Assembly (NCBI GenBank): GCA_000697335.1
Contig: JNEM01013511.1
Coordinates: 1-44,763, forward strand
Source of the DNA: Conidiobolus incongruus B7586
Taxonomy: Eukaryota; Entomophthoromycota; Entomophthoromycetes; Entomophthorales; Conidiobolaceae
Direction of reading: 5' to 3'
DNA: 44,763 bases
The notes under the pieces are model-generated. The model made no database searches. It had not been told where the DNA came from and saw nothing but the letters and a program-made list of their open reading frames with translations. The position numbers and the translations under genes were made by a program. Below, piece by piece: positions 10,580 to 21,682 of this stretch (the first letter of the stretch is position 1; the number at the start of each line of letters is the position of its first letter).

Positions 10580-13500
10580 CCAATTTGACTATTGCACGAG
10601 AGGGGTTGAGAGGAGCACTTAATTGGAATGTAGAAATTCGAAATATTCGATTAGTAGATTTGTTAATTTAAAGATTCCACACCATTTTTGTATATTAATG
10701 GTAATTTAATTTGATTAACTGTGTTACTGGAATATGTTGCTTATATCACTTTTTAATCAATAGAATAGTCATTTTACATTCCATTCCCAAATCTTTAATA
10801 TGATTGGCTCATTCATCCAATTCTATCCAATGATTTTTATCAATCAATACGCCAAGTCAATTTTAATAATTAATATGCTTTTGCTATCCAATAAAACGCC
10901 CTAAACGATAAAACACATAATATTTTAAGGGTTTTAATATCTCTTTCCACTTTTTTCAAGGCAAAGATATATATCTCTAGAATAATTGACAGATATTTAT
11001 CAATCTATTCACCAAATTTGACCTACAAATTCAATTTTAATTATCTAAACAAAAATATTACAAAATATAATAACATTGTTATTTATACTTTGATTTAATA
11101 TACAACAATTTGAATAATGATAATTGTGATGGAAATAATTAATTGAAATTTGATAAGTTTAAACTGGCATATTCACTAAATTAACCAATTTAATTATATC
11201 TATTTAATTCATTAATATTTCTTCAAAGATTAATAATCTCTTGTTAATTGCCATTAATTAATTAATCGATTTTAATTTAGTTGATATTTAAGTAATGATG
11301 ATAATAATATTTGCGATAATCTTATTTAACAAAGAGTTATCATAACTATGACTGTGAAAAAATATTGGATTGATTATTTTTAAAAGATGGCAGAGACTGA
11401 ATCAATGAACTAATGATTAAATCATCCCATTTGGAATCCTTTGTTCATCCAAAACCTCCTATCTCCTGTAAAATTATCTCCTAGATATACAGTTAGAAAA
11501 TAATTAAATTATACTTATTATATGATTTTAAAATTAAATATAAAAAGGATATTATAGCTATAATTATATAATGTAATATCACTTAATCAACATTAGAAAT
11601 GTATATTTTTCTATTCATTTTTCATTTGGACTATCTCATCAAATAGAAATTAAATCTTCTATATTCCAATTCCAATAGTGTTTTGTAGTCAAAATTAGTG
11701 GAAATAAAATGTAAATTGTTAAACTTGGCATTTAGAACAATATTTCTAGTAAGTTATCTATTTGATACGGATATATTATTGTATAAATTTATTACTATAT
11801 ATGAAAATGTTGAGATGTATTGTTCTTAATACGTATTTTGGAATTTTTTTGATATTTTATTTTAAGAAATCAATAAATATACAATATTAAAAAAATTATA
11901 ATCCTAAATCTGTGATAAAAATATAATAATAAAAAATAATAATAGTCATTTTATTTAATGTAATATCAAATATAACTACCGTTAATTATATATAATCGAA
12001 TAATTTTAATGTATTTTGATTCGTACCAAATGATTGTATTGATTTTTTACTAAGCTGTTAAGAATTATATTAATAAAAGAGCTAATGATATTAGTTTTTC
12101 CTCAATATCATAAGCTAGAATAATATATATTGTTATATATTCTTTGAATTTAAAATAATTTTATGCTTGATTTTTTGATTAAATTCTATGCATGAAAAAA
12201 ATATATACACTTGATTATCATTATAATTATAGTTAAGGATTTTTATCATAACATGATATGATATGATTCGATAGAAAATTTTTTCAACAAATTGAATATA
12301 AAGTAATAGTATCACTCTGAAAGAATGTAAATCATACATCAGAAACAAGTTAATATATATCATTAGTGAAAAATTTAGTGTAAATTAATTTTTATTGCAT
12401 TACATAGTTGCCAACTAATTAATAAACTGAGAAATAGAAAATTATCAACTTGTGCTAGATAATATGAGAACATTTTAAAATTTTCTCACTAAATCCGATA
12501 TATATTTTAAAGTTCTAAATATAGTTAAAAAATTAAAGTTTGTATATATCGCAATATATTAGTTTTGTAACTATTGTCATATAATTATTAGGTTTAAAAA
12601 ATTTAATTAAATAATTTTAAACTTTAAAATAATAACTAAAAATATTAATTTTTGATTTATCATCCTATAATAGTTTGAGATTAATTTTATTATGGATATT
12701 GTAATCATATATATTTAATTAATAAATCTTTGATTCAATAAATTATTTTTTTAAATCTATTTCAATTTATCAAACTGAAAATATATTAAAAAACTGTATT
12801 GAAGTTATAATTTGAAAAAAACAATAAATTAATTTATATTTTTATATTATTTTTAAAATTTATAAATCCAAAACATTTAAAAATAAATTTTATCAAATTT
12901 AATATAAAATCAAAAACAGAATAAATTAATTTTATTTCTATCCCATAATTTCAAATTATATATTTTTCATTTAAAATTTTCTTCATTCAATAAAAAATAA
13001 ATAGTTTAATTAAAACAATACTAATGTAAAATAATACTAAAGTATAAATTTCAAATAAATAATTAATTAATTATAAATTAATCAGAAATTAGAATTAAAT
13101 AATTGGTTAATTGGTTTAACTTCATATATTTCATTGATTTTTATTATATCTAAGATATATATCCAATGGTTTTATAGTTATTATCAATGGTTAAAGCAAA
13201 TAAAATATGTAAAATTCATAAATTAAAAATGATATAATTTATTATATATTTATATGCTTATAAATATATTAGTTAATATAATATTATTATATGATATATA
13301 TTAAATGCTTCAAAAACAATCATAATATTAGTAAAAATAATGTAATTCATCGAAAAATATAGTGATTACAATAATTCAAAAATAATTAATAAGATATAAA
13401 CGAAAGAAAAACTTTGTTTATTAGTAAAAAAATACTATTTCTAAAATTAATTAATTTTAACGATATCAATTACTTCATCAAAAATCATAATAAAATAAAA

Positions 13501-15579
13501 AAATTATATAAATTTCAAAAAATGAAATTTTTAATTAGGATAAGATACAGTTTTATAAATATAAATTATATATTATTTAATTGGTAATATTTTTATTTTA
13601 ATAATTTAATATTATATTAAGTAATATTATATGCTCTTATAATTAATTATTTTTATTATTTATATATAATATAATTTTTAAGAGAATTCTCAGTATAAAA
13701 ACAAAATGACAGAAAGTTTATATAATATTAAATTTTATTAGAATTAAATAAAATATATTTATCAATATATCATATTAAAAAAATAATTTTATATGAATTA
13801 TTTATAGAAATTTTTATATATTTACTAAAGAAAAAATAATTCAATCAAGTTAAAATTGAAAATTTAATATAAAAGGCTATTTTATTCAAGTCAATATAAT
13901 TGTATAATAATTAGCAAAATTCACTTATAATTGAATAATTAAAATTTTCAATGAATTTTAATTATAGATAAGCTATATTATTATAAAAATTCTAATTAAA
14001 AAATATAGCCAATAAAAATTTATATTGGTATAATATTTATTTTTATTATTTTGAATAATCAATATAAATAAATAATAAATATTATTATATAATATATTAC
14101 CCACAATAAAGAGGATTTTTAAGGCAAAAAATAAAAACTATTTATTATAAAAATATTTTTGATAATTATATATTCTATATTAATTATAAATGGTGTAACT
14201 AATTACTAATAAAAAAATTTATTCTTAATTTTTAAAAACTAATAATATCAATTAATTTAGAAAAATTACAATTGATTCACTATTTATTATTCATGATAGT
14301 TGCTATATATATGTATATATATAAAGTAAGAATTATTAAAAGTTTATATATTAAAAAATAGTTTATATTATTATATCCATTATATTCACCGAATATATAT
14401 CCTTATAATTATTATTCTTTAAAGTTAAGAAATTGAATTAAAGGAAAATTAATGACATTTTAATTTTTATATTAAATAATCTGGTTTTAATAATAAATTA
14501 GAAAATCTTATATACAAGATATAAGTAATTATTTTTAACTTAGAATTTAATTATTAAAAATTGAAATAGTTATTAATTATTTGAATTACAATGTTTTTAT
14601 TTAATTAAAAATAAAAATTTATATTAATAAATTTATTTTTTGAATAATTATAAAAGATTTATATCTTACTTATTATAGTTAATTTAGCAAAAAAATTAAT
14701 ATATTTTATAAAATGAATTTCTATTTGTTAAGGAAATAGTAATCTTATAATTCTATTAAGTAAAGTTAACAAAATTCTAGCATTTTTTCAATTTCAGGTA
14801 AAGTTTGGTTCAGTCACTAGTCTTGTTTTTTGCCAAATTTTTTTTAATATTATAACTAGTTATTACTTAAATTGATAAGTATATATATTTCCTATTAAAT
14901 TGATTATTAAATCAATTGATATAAACTCATATATTAAACTCAAATACCAAAAATAAAATAGTTAAATATTATTCACTTATTAACCTTGTTGATATGATTT
15001 GATATATTATAAATAGAGATATTCTCTTTATTGTCTACAATAAGTACAATAATGTATGCCACTAATAGTTTATTCAATTCTACTTATATAATATAAATCA
15101 ATAGTTCTCTTCAATCTTTATGCTTTGATGTGTTAAGTATTTTAACCATTAATTAATTACAATCTTTGATTTTAAAATTATTTTTACTTATAACATACTG
15201 TTCAAATTTGTATTCTAGTAAAATTGGAACAAATATATTTACATTTTTAAAATCATTTTCTTGAAAAAACCTAACTTGTCAAATATCATATGACTCAGTA
15301 ACCTTGTTAAATAATATTCTACTTTAGAATTGTATTTTAAATCGAATTGTATGGGTTTGCACCACAACTTGAGTACCCTGTTTGCCTTATTCTACCCATG
15401 GATATATATCAAATGAAAATTTTTTGATGTAAAAAGATTGTTAAATGCTGCTTAATTAAAATTTGTTATAGTGTATAGTAAACAGAGGAAAGAAACTCGT
15501 GAATATGCAATGGGGAGATTTCGATTGTAAAATATCGTATTTAACATATTAAGAATTAAAAATAATTTTATTAGGCTAA
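10580..15579. other. 5-kb gene-free AT-rich spacer
   Basis: The first 500 bp hold several CCAAT-like and ATTGG sequences (near 10800-10860) that may belong to the promoter of copy 1. From about 12400 to 14900 the DNA is almost pure A+T with no coding signal and no recognisable transposon ends. The segment 15300-15579 is the 3' flank of GH72 copy 2. Short ORFs such as 12133-12363 (-) look random. Confidence 0.5.
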
Positions 15580-17184
15580 TTAAATTAACAAGGAGGTAAT
15601 GAATGAAACGGATAAGAGAAAGGCGAAAGAGGGGAGTAAGAATTGGCCGTTGCTGGTACCTTTATCGGAATTTTTACCACTCTTTTTATCACTACTAGTA
15701 CTGTTGTCATCACTATCATCACTGCTATCATCGCTGTAATTACCCTTTTCTTTACCAACTCTATCATTATCGGAAGCTTTGGTTTGAAGGTTAGCAGTCA
15801 TAGACAAGCATTTCTTTTCATCTTTTTCGGAAGGATCATTGATTTCACCAACTCCATCTTTAGTACAAAATTCCTTGTTATTCTTAAACTTGGTATATAA
15901 GGAATTCCAAGCGAAGCTAAGCTGAGTGGTAGGATCACAGTATGAAATGTCACCATATTTACCCTTTTCACCATCGGCAGCTAAACGAGTACAGTCGACA
16001 CCGCCCTCACCACAAGCATAGCCGAATTTATCTCCAACATTGTTACTTTCGACAGTAACATTAAAGGACTTAGAAACTGCACAGCTGAAAGTGTTCATTA
16101 AACATTTGCAAGCATCTTCAGAAGGAGTAGGAGGGAGAGTGTTGGAGGCCTTCCATTTGGATCCGGCAGATGGGCATTTAGAACCATCAGAGTCAGGAGC
16201 AGAGTAACTATCCTTAGTGGTGGTCTTAGGACTGATCTTGCTGAGTTGTTCTTTATAGGCATCAAAATCTGGTAATTTAGTGAATTTGTTACCATCAACC
16301 TTGACCAAACCATAGTTGTTTTCTTCTTCTGTAAATTCGTAGATTAAACCACCTGAGAAGACATTGCTCATGGGTTCAGAGTATAAGGCTTGGACATCAG
16401 TAAATTGACGGGGTTTAACTTCGTTACAACCGTATTCGGAGAAGAAGACGGGAATACCGTAGTTCTCAAACATCTTGGTCTTCTTATCATAACCGGATTT
16501 CTTCATATCAGAATCACCACACCATGAGTAGATATTGTAACCGAAGAAATCGATGCGTTCTTCTTTGGGTCCACAATTAAAATAGTCAACAATGTTTTGG
16601 AGAGTATCAACATCATCATTGTTAGCATAACCAATTGGGATGTATCTGGATTGAGCCTTCATGTGGGCCTTCATATCACGGATAGTGGCCTTGACGAAGG
16701 GATTGGCGTCGGTGTTAGTGAGATCATTGTTTACTTCATTACCAGCAAAGTAAGCCAAAGTATTGTCATATTTGGCAAAGGCATCAGCCTTATCCATAAA
16801 GGCTTTGAGAATGGTAGTATCGTATTTAGGATCCTTACGGTTGATAGATGTCTTGGGATTGGATAAATCCAAAATCAAATAGATACCAGCATCAGCTAAC
16901 ATCTTCATACCTTTATCGTGATCAAGATGGGGATAAGCTTCGTATACACGGATAGTATTGATACCCAATTCTTTGAATAATTTAATAGCGTTAGCTAATT
17001 GACTGGTATTAGCAATGGGATCTTGTTTTCCAGAGCCACCAGGTTGGTAAGCAACACCCTTGATGACAAATTCTTCACCGGTTTTTGAGTTGAACCATTT
17101 TTGACCTTTGATTTCAATAGGGTCAATACCATAAACAAGAGAAACAGATAACAAAGAGAGTATGTTAAAAAACTTAGGAAGCAT
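15580..17184 (-). CDS. GPI-anchored 1,3-beta-glucanosyltransferase (GH72-CBM43), copy 2, with long Ser/Asp linker
   Basis: This 534-residue paralog of copy 1 has the same signal peptide (1-19), GH72 domain with Glu150 and Glu250, CBM43 module (about 335-465) and C-terminal GPI signal (ends FITSLLI). It differs by an extended linker of about 40 residues rich in Ser, Asp, Asn and Lys (SDDSSDDSDDNSTSSDKK) between the CBM43 and the anchor signal. Such linkers usually carry O-mannosylation and act as spacers that hold the enzyme away from the membrane. Its first 320 residues differ from copy 1 at few positions, but the CBM43 half is clearly more diverged. No intron is needed. The ATG at 17182-17184 is in the same context as in copy 1. 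Confidence 0.95.
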   Translation of the reverse strand: MLPKFFNILSLLSVSLVYGIDPIEIKGQKWFNSKTGEEFVIKGVAYQPGGSGKQDPIANTSQLANAIKLFKELGINTIRVYEAYPHLDHDKGMKMLADAGIYLILDLSNPKTSINRKDPKYDTTILKAFMDKADAFAKYDNTLAYFAGNEVNNDLTNTDANPFVKATIRDMKAHMKAQSRYIPIGYANNDDVDTLQNIVDYFNCGPKEERIDFFGYNIYSWCGDSDMKKSGYDKKTKMFENYGIPVFFSEYGCNEVKPRQFTDVQALYSEPMSNVFSGGLIYEFTEEENNYGLVKVDGNKFTKLPDFDAYKEQLSKISPKTTTKDSYSAPDSDGSKCPSAGSKWKASNTLPPTPSEDACKCLMNTFSCAVSKSFNVTVESNNVGDKFGYACGEGGVDCTRLAADGEKGKYGDISYCDPTTQLSFAWNSLYTKFKNNKEFCTKDGVGEINDPSEKDEKKCLSMTANLQTKASDNDRVGKEKGNYSDDSSDDSDDNSTSSDKKSGKNSDKGTSNGQFLLPSFAFLLSVSFITSLLI

Positions 17185-17298
17185 AATGAATATATCTTAT
17201 GTGTGTTTGACTTTAGATATTAATTAAATTAGGAATAAAATATTATAATAAAAAAGATAAAATATGAAAATCAAACTTGAAAAGAGTTGAACAGAGAG

Positions 17299-17322
17299 TA
17301 CTGGGTACACACTCAATATATA
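17299..17322 (-). promoter_or_regulatory. Core promoter of GH72 copy 2: TATA box and start-site-like motif
   Basis: On the minus strand TATATATT (17322-17315), 10 bp, then CCAGTA (17304-17299), 115 bp upstream of the ATG. It has the same geometry as copies 1 and 4. Confidence 0.62.
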
Positions 17323-19215
17323 TGAAATTAATTATCACAATTTGGCAATTAATATAGAATTTTTATTGGTGTGTGTGAATTCGAAATGTTAAATTAGTCA
17401 CTTTAATATCCATTTTGGAACCGCAATGTAGTTGAACATTATAAAAATATATATCTCTGTCATTCATGCTTGAATGTTTTCTGTGCAACTTTTATTATTT
17501 ATTTTTATATAATCTATAAATCTCTTGTTTTCACATTACTTGATAGTCCAATAGAGTTTCATCCTATATTTATTAATTTATGAAATACATATTAACCAGG
17601 AAAGATTTAATTGTTCTCGAAATTTAAGGTATTATTATATAATGGTAATGACATTGTATTTTTGTTTATTTTGTTTTGATTTAAATATAAATACAGGACA
17701 TTGATCGATATTAAAATTCCTTAATGTGATATTAAATACTTTGTTTTGTAGTTAATGAATTTATTTGTTATAAAGATACTAAAATTGATTTGAACTCGAC
17801 TCTGAGATATATAAAATAAGGATAAACATTATTGATATTGGATAACAATATAATAATGATCATTTTCATTATTATGTGATCGATCAAAAAATTAAAATAT
17901 AAAATTTTTAAATGAAAAATTGTATATAATTTACAATAATCAAATTGTATGTTGATCAATTTATTATTTTTCTAACTTTAATAATATACTATTCAATTTT
18001 TAATATAACTTAACTCATAATTACTATATATCTCAGTATTTGATTAATCTTCCATTAGATTTAGTTAAATTATACTTTCATAATTATATAATTAAATATA
18101 GTATCATTTTTCACGAAAAATATAATATCTAATCTTTAAATATAAATTTATTAAATTATTTGATAAAATATTTGTGTAAATCTACCATGAAAGGGTTAAA
18201 TTAATGTAAAGTTGTAACATTGAGGAAGATATTGGTCTAGTATAGGGAACGAGCTGACTTTGAGTAGGTGTTAATGTCTTGATTAATGATTACGGGTAAT
18301 ATACCATTGTAAGTAATATCAAATTTAATTAAAAATGAATAATATTTTAATTTCATATTTGTATCATCTTATTAATTGAGTACTTTTTTGTATATAGAAT
18401 TGATTACATTGATTTGATATAGTTTTCAAGTCTAATTTGGTATGTTGAAAAAAAGAACGAACATATCAAAATCAAATCGAATTATGTTGTATTATTATAT
18501 TTTGTTTATCTCATCTAAATAGCATGAAAAATTATAAGATTTATTACGCTGATATTTACAATTAATATCATAATAAATATTTTTCAGATAATACTGAATA
18601 TTATATAAATTACTTGGTATATTTTACCAAATTGTCCAATATGTTGATTTGTTTAAAACGTTATTTATTAGGATAATAATTGAAATATTATAATTTCAAA
18701 ATGCTATATTTTCAACATACTAAATCAATTAATATAAAAAACTTAATAGAATGAGATTCACTACAATTTAAATTGATAAATATAAACTTTACACCATTTT
18801 TAAAATAAATTGATTGAATGATTTTATACTTTAGTTAAAGCTTTAAAGGCTAATTTTTTTAAAAAGTATTACTTTAAGGAAGATTTGATATTTTCATTAA
18901 GTTATTCAAATATCTCGGTTTGTATTGATATAATTTTATCTATTGAATTACATAAGATCTTAAAAAATATGAGGTGATAGATGATGAATCAATTGATTAA
19001 GCATTCACCGCATAAATTTAAAAATATTTTTTGTGTTAATGGCAGGTATAAAATAATAAATTTATTGGCTGTAATGTAGCAATTAAATGGTGTTGAAATG
19101 AGTATATAATGTTAAATTATTGATACAAAAACGATATTATAGAATATGAGCAAAGTGGAAATATTATTACAAATCATCAAAATAAAACCAAAGCGAGTTG
19201 CAGTAGTAGACTGAT
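17323..19215. other. AT-rich spacer with a small GC-richer patch
   Basis: No gene was seen. A patch near 18185-18305 (aaagggttaa ... acgggtaata) is richer in G+C than its surroundings and could be a remnant of a repeat, but I found no second copy in the window. The short ORF at 17768-17959 (-) looks random. The end of the stretch is the 3' flank of GH72 copy 3. Confidence 0.45.
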
Positions 19216-19499
19216 TTAATAAGGCAGTTGAATAAACAGAGTAGCAATGACTGTGTCAACCACAACAGAGGCAAAGGATGGGACTAAGTGCTGACCATTA
19301 CTGGTACCATTAACATTATGCCTACCACCATCTTGATTTCTAGTAGGAATATTTTCGCTTTCATTAGTTTTATCTTTTACATTGATTTTACTGGTACTAT
19401 TATTTTTATCGTTACTGCTATTGTTATAATTTCTATTAGTTTTATCACTATTGCTATCTTTTTCACTGGCTTTATCTTTCTCAGTACTATATTTAGAAG
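19216..19499 (-). pseudogene. Out-of-frame C-terminal tail of GH72 copy 3 (linker and GPI signal)
   Basis: In the frame beginning with GCTTCT just past the TAG, the minus strand reads a Ser/Asn/Asp/Lys-rich linker of roughly 65 residues, then TSNGQHLVPSFASVV and a hydrophobic end with TVIATLFI, clearly homologous to the anchor signals of the other copies. The original terminal stop is replaced by Gln, adding QLPY before TAA at 19216-19218. The frame is open across the whole stretch, so the shift is recent or is a sequence error. Confidence 0.75.
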
Positions 19500-20903
19500 C
19501 TATTTTTCCACATTAGTAGCCAAAGATAAACATTTTTGTTCATTTTGTTCGAAAGGAGTACTGAGTTGACCAACTCCCTGACTAACACAAGTATTCATGT
19601 CCCTGGATTTAGAATACATGGAATTCAAAGCATAACTAAGTAAAGTGGTGGGATCACAGAATGACAAATCGCCATATTCTCCTTTTTCGCCATCGACAGC
19701 TAAGCGAGTACAGTCGACACCACCCTCACCACAAGCATATTTGAAGAGCTCTCCGACATTGTTCCTTCCATCAGTGACGTTGAAGGATTTGGCTACAACA
19801 CAATTGTAAGTATTCATCAAACAATTGCAAGTATCTTGGGAAGGAGTAGGGGGAAGCTTCTCGGAAGCTTTCCAGTTTGAGCTGGGAGCGGGGCATTTAG
19901 TACCATCAGGGTTGGGAGGAGTGTAGCGATCTTTAGTGGTAAACCTAGGACTAATTTTACTCAGTCGTTCTTTATAGGTATCAAAATCTGGTAATTTATC
20001 GAAGTTGTCACCATTAACTTTGACCAAACCATAGTTGTTTTCTTCTTCTGTAAATTCGTAGATTAAACCACCTGAGAAGACATTGCTCATGGGTTCAGAG
20101 TATAAGGCTTGGACATCAGTAAATTGACGAGGTTTAACTTCGTTACAACCGTATTCGGAGAAGAAGACGGGAATACCATAGTTCTCAAACATCTTGGTCT
20201 TCTTATCATAACCGGATTTCTTCATATCAGAATCACCACACCATGAGTAGATATTGTAACCGAAGAAATCGATGCGTTCTTCTTTGGGTCCACAATTAAA
20301 ATAGTCAACAATGTTTTGGAGAGTATCAACATCATCATTGTTAGCATAACCAATTGGGATGTATCTGGATTGAGCCTTCATGTGGGCCTTCATATCACGG
20401 ATAGTGGCCTTGACGAAGGGATTGGCGTCGGTGTTAGTGAGATCATTGTTTACTTCATTACCAGCAAAGTAAGCCAAAGTATTGTCATATTTGGCAAAGG
20501 CATCAGCTTTTTCCATAAAGGCTTTGAGAATGGTAGTGTCATATTTAGGATCCTTACGGTTGATAGATGTCTTGGGATTGGATAAATCCAAAATCAAATA
20601 AATACCAGCATCAGCTAACATCTTCATGCCTTGGTCGTGATCAAGATGGGGATAAGCTTCGTATACACGGATAGTATTGATACCCAATTCTTTGAATAAT
20701 TTAATAGCGTTAGCTAATTGACTGGTGTTAGCAATGGGATCTTGTTTTCCAGAGCCACCAGGTTGGTAAGCAACACCCTTGATGACAAATTCTTCACCGG
20801 TTTTTGAGTTGAACCATTTTTGACCTTTGATTTCAATAGGGTCAATACCATAAACAAGAGAAACAGATAACAAAGGGAGTATGTTAAAAAACTTGGGAAG
20901 CAT
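19500..20903 (-). CDS. 1,3-beta-glucanosyltransferase (GH72-CBM43), copy 3, frameshifted before its anchor
   Basis: The open frame gives 467 residues: signal peptide (1-19, here ILPLLSV), complete GH72 domain with Glu150 and Glu250, and essentially all of the CBM43 module. It stops at TAG just after LATNVEK, where the paralogs continue into linker and GPI signal. A shift at a run of A's (GGAAAAATAGC, minus strand, near 19499-19510) separates it from the missing tail, which is still readable downstream (19216-19499). As written, the enzyme would be secreted without an anchor. It could be a real loss of the anchor or a single-base assembly error in a homopolymer. Sequence downstream of the tail shares CGCTTTGG.TTT with copy 1. 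Confidence 0.85.
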   Translation of the reverse strand: MLPKFFNILPLLSVSLVYGIDPIEIKGQKWFNSKTGEEFVIKGVAYQPGGSGKQDPIANTSQLANAIKLFKELGINTIRVYEAYPHLDHDQGMKMLADAGIYLILDLSNPKTSINRKDPKYDTTILKAFMEKADAFAKYDNTLAYFAGNEVNNDLTNTDANPFVKATIRDMKAHMKAQSRYIPIGYANNDDVDTLQNIVDYFNCGPKEERIDFFGYNIYSWCGDSDMKKSGYDKKTKMFENYGIPVFFSEYGCNEVKPRQFTDVQALYSEPMSNVFSGGLIYEFTEEENNYGLVKVNGDNFDKLPDFDTYKERLSKISPRFTTKDRYTPPNPDGTKCPAPSSNWKASEKLPPTPSQDTCNCLMNTYNCVVAKSFNVTDGRNNVGELFKYACGEGGVDCTRLAVDGEKGEYGDLSFCDPTTLLSYALNSMYSKSRDMNTCVSQGVGQLSTPFEQNEQKCLSLATNVEK

Positions 20904-21017
20904 GATAATATATCTTATGTGTGACTGGCCTTATATACCTAATAAATTAAGAATAAAACTTTATAAATTCAAGGCAATAATCATCAAAGTTGTAGTTAAA
21001 AATAATTAACCCAATTT

Positions 21018-21041
21018 TACCATACATTTGACCAATTTATA
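21018..21041 (-). promoter_or_regulatory. Core promoter of GH72 copy 3: TATA box with altered start-site motif
   Basis: On the minus strand TATAAATT (21041-21034), then 10 bp, then ATGGTA (21023-21018) in place of CCAGTA, 115 bp upstream of the ATG. The spacing matches copies 1, 2 and 4; the hexamer does not. Confidence 0.5.
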
Positions 21042-21350
21042 TGAATTAGATGATTTCAGTTTGGCGTCTGAGAGGCAAATTAAACTATGTGAAATTGAAA
21101 CTGTGATCTATTTGTTAAGAAATTTAGTAGCCGAATAGCATTAATGAAAAAATTCAAAATACTATTATCATTATTATTAATCAAGAATAAATACTACTGA
21201 TATATTGTTTGATAGTTATTTAATAGAGGTATTTTGAAATTTTAACATAAAATTTTTTATATCATCCATATTCAAAAAACATCAAGTATTTATTACTTAA
21301 TCACCCATAAATACAAGAAAAAAACTTAAAAAATTGATATTGAAACGTAC

Positions 21351-21682
21351 TGACAAGTCTTGGGAAAGTTGTGTCCAGAGTAGTTTAAATAAAAGAGAGA
21401 GATCTGGGGAATTCCATGTAAGTGTTAGTGAGATAGGGAGTTTATTGGTTTAAGTCCAATAGCCGGGAGGACCCAGATCGAAGTTGTCTCCTTGTAGATA
21501 GCTCTAATTCAATGTTATATATAGTGAGTTGGGTAAGATGATTCATGAGATTCTCCGGTGACTTGCATCATCGGCCAATTAAAAGATAGGGTGGGAGCAG
21601 ATAGTTTGCAAGGGGGAAATAGCTTTAACATTAGGTTAATGTAAGAATACTTGGGTAGAAGGGAGTCATCTGGCACGTGACA
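21351..21682 (-). mobile_element. Solo LTR, second copy of the family at 3925-4258
   Basis: These 332 bp match the block at 3925-4258 along its whole length. In plus orientation it starts TGACA and ends TGACA, i.e. TG...CA. On the minus strand it starts TGTCACG, with a TATA box (complement of 21514-21523) before AATAAA (complement of 21441-21446). The flanks GTAC and GTAT fit a 4-bp target duplication with one difference. There is no internal region. It looks structurally whole and is moderately diverged from the other copy. Confidence 0.78.

Noticed and set aside
12133-12363. Short ORFs in AT-rich spacers (also near 17768, 22395, 22873)
   Set aside because: Their composition (Ile, Asn, Lys, Tyr, Phe) is that of random AT-rich DNA, and no motif or splice extension was found.
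12400-14900. Extremely AT-rich block as a possible centromere or mitochondrial insertion
   Set aside because: There is no tandem array, no mitochondrial gene fragment and no clear boundary; ordinary spacer decay explains it.
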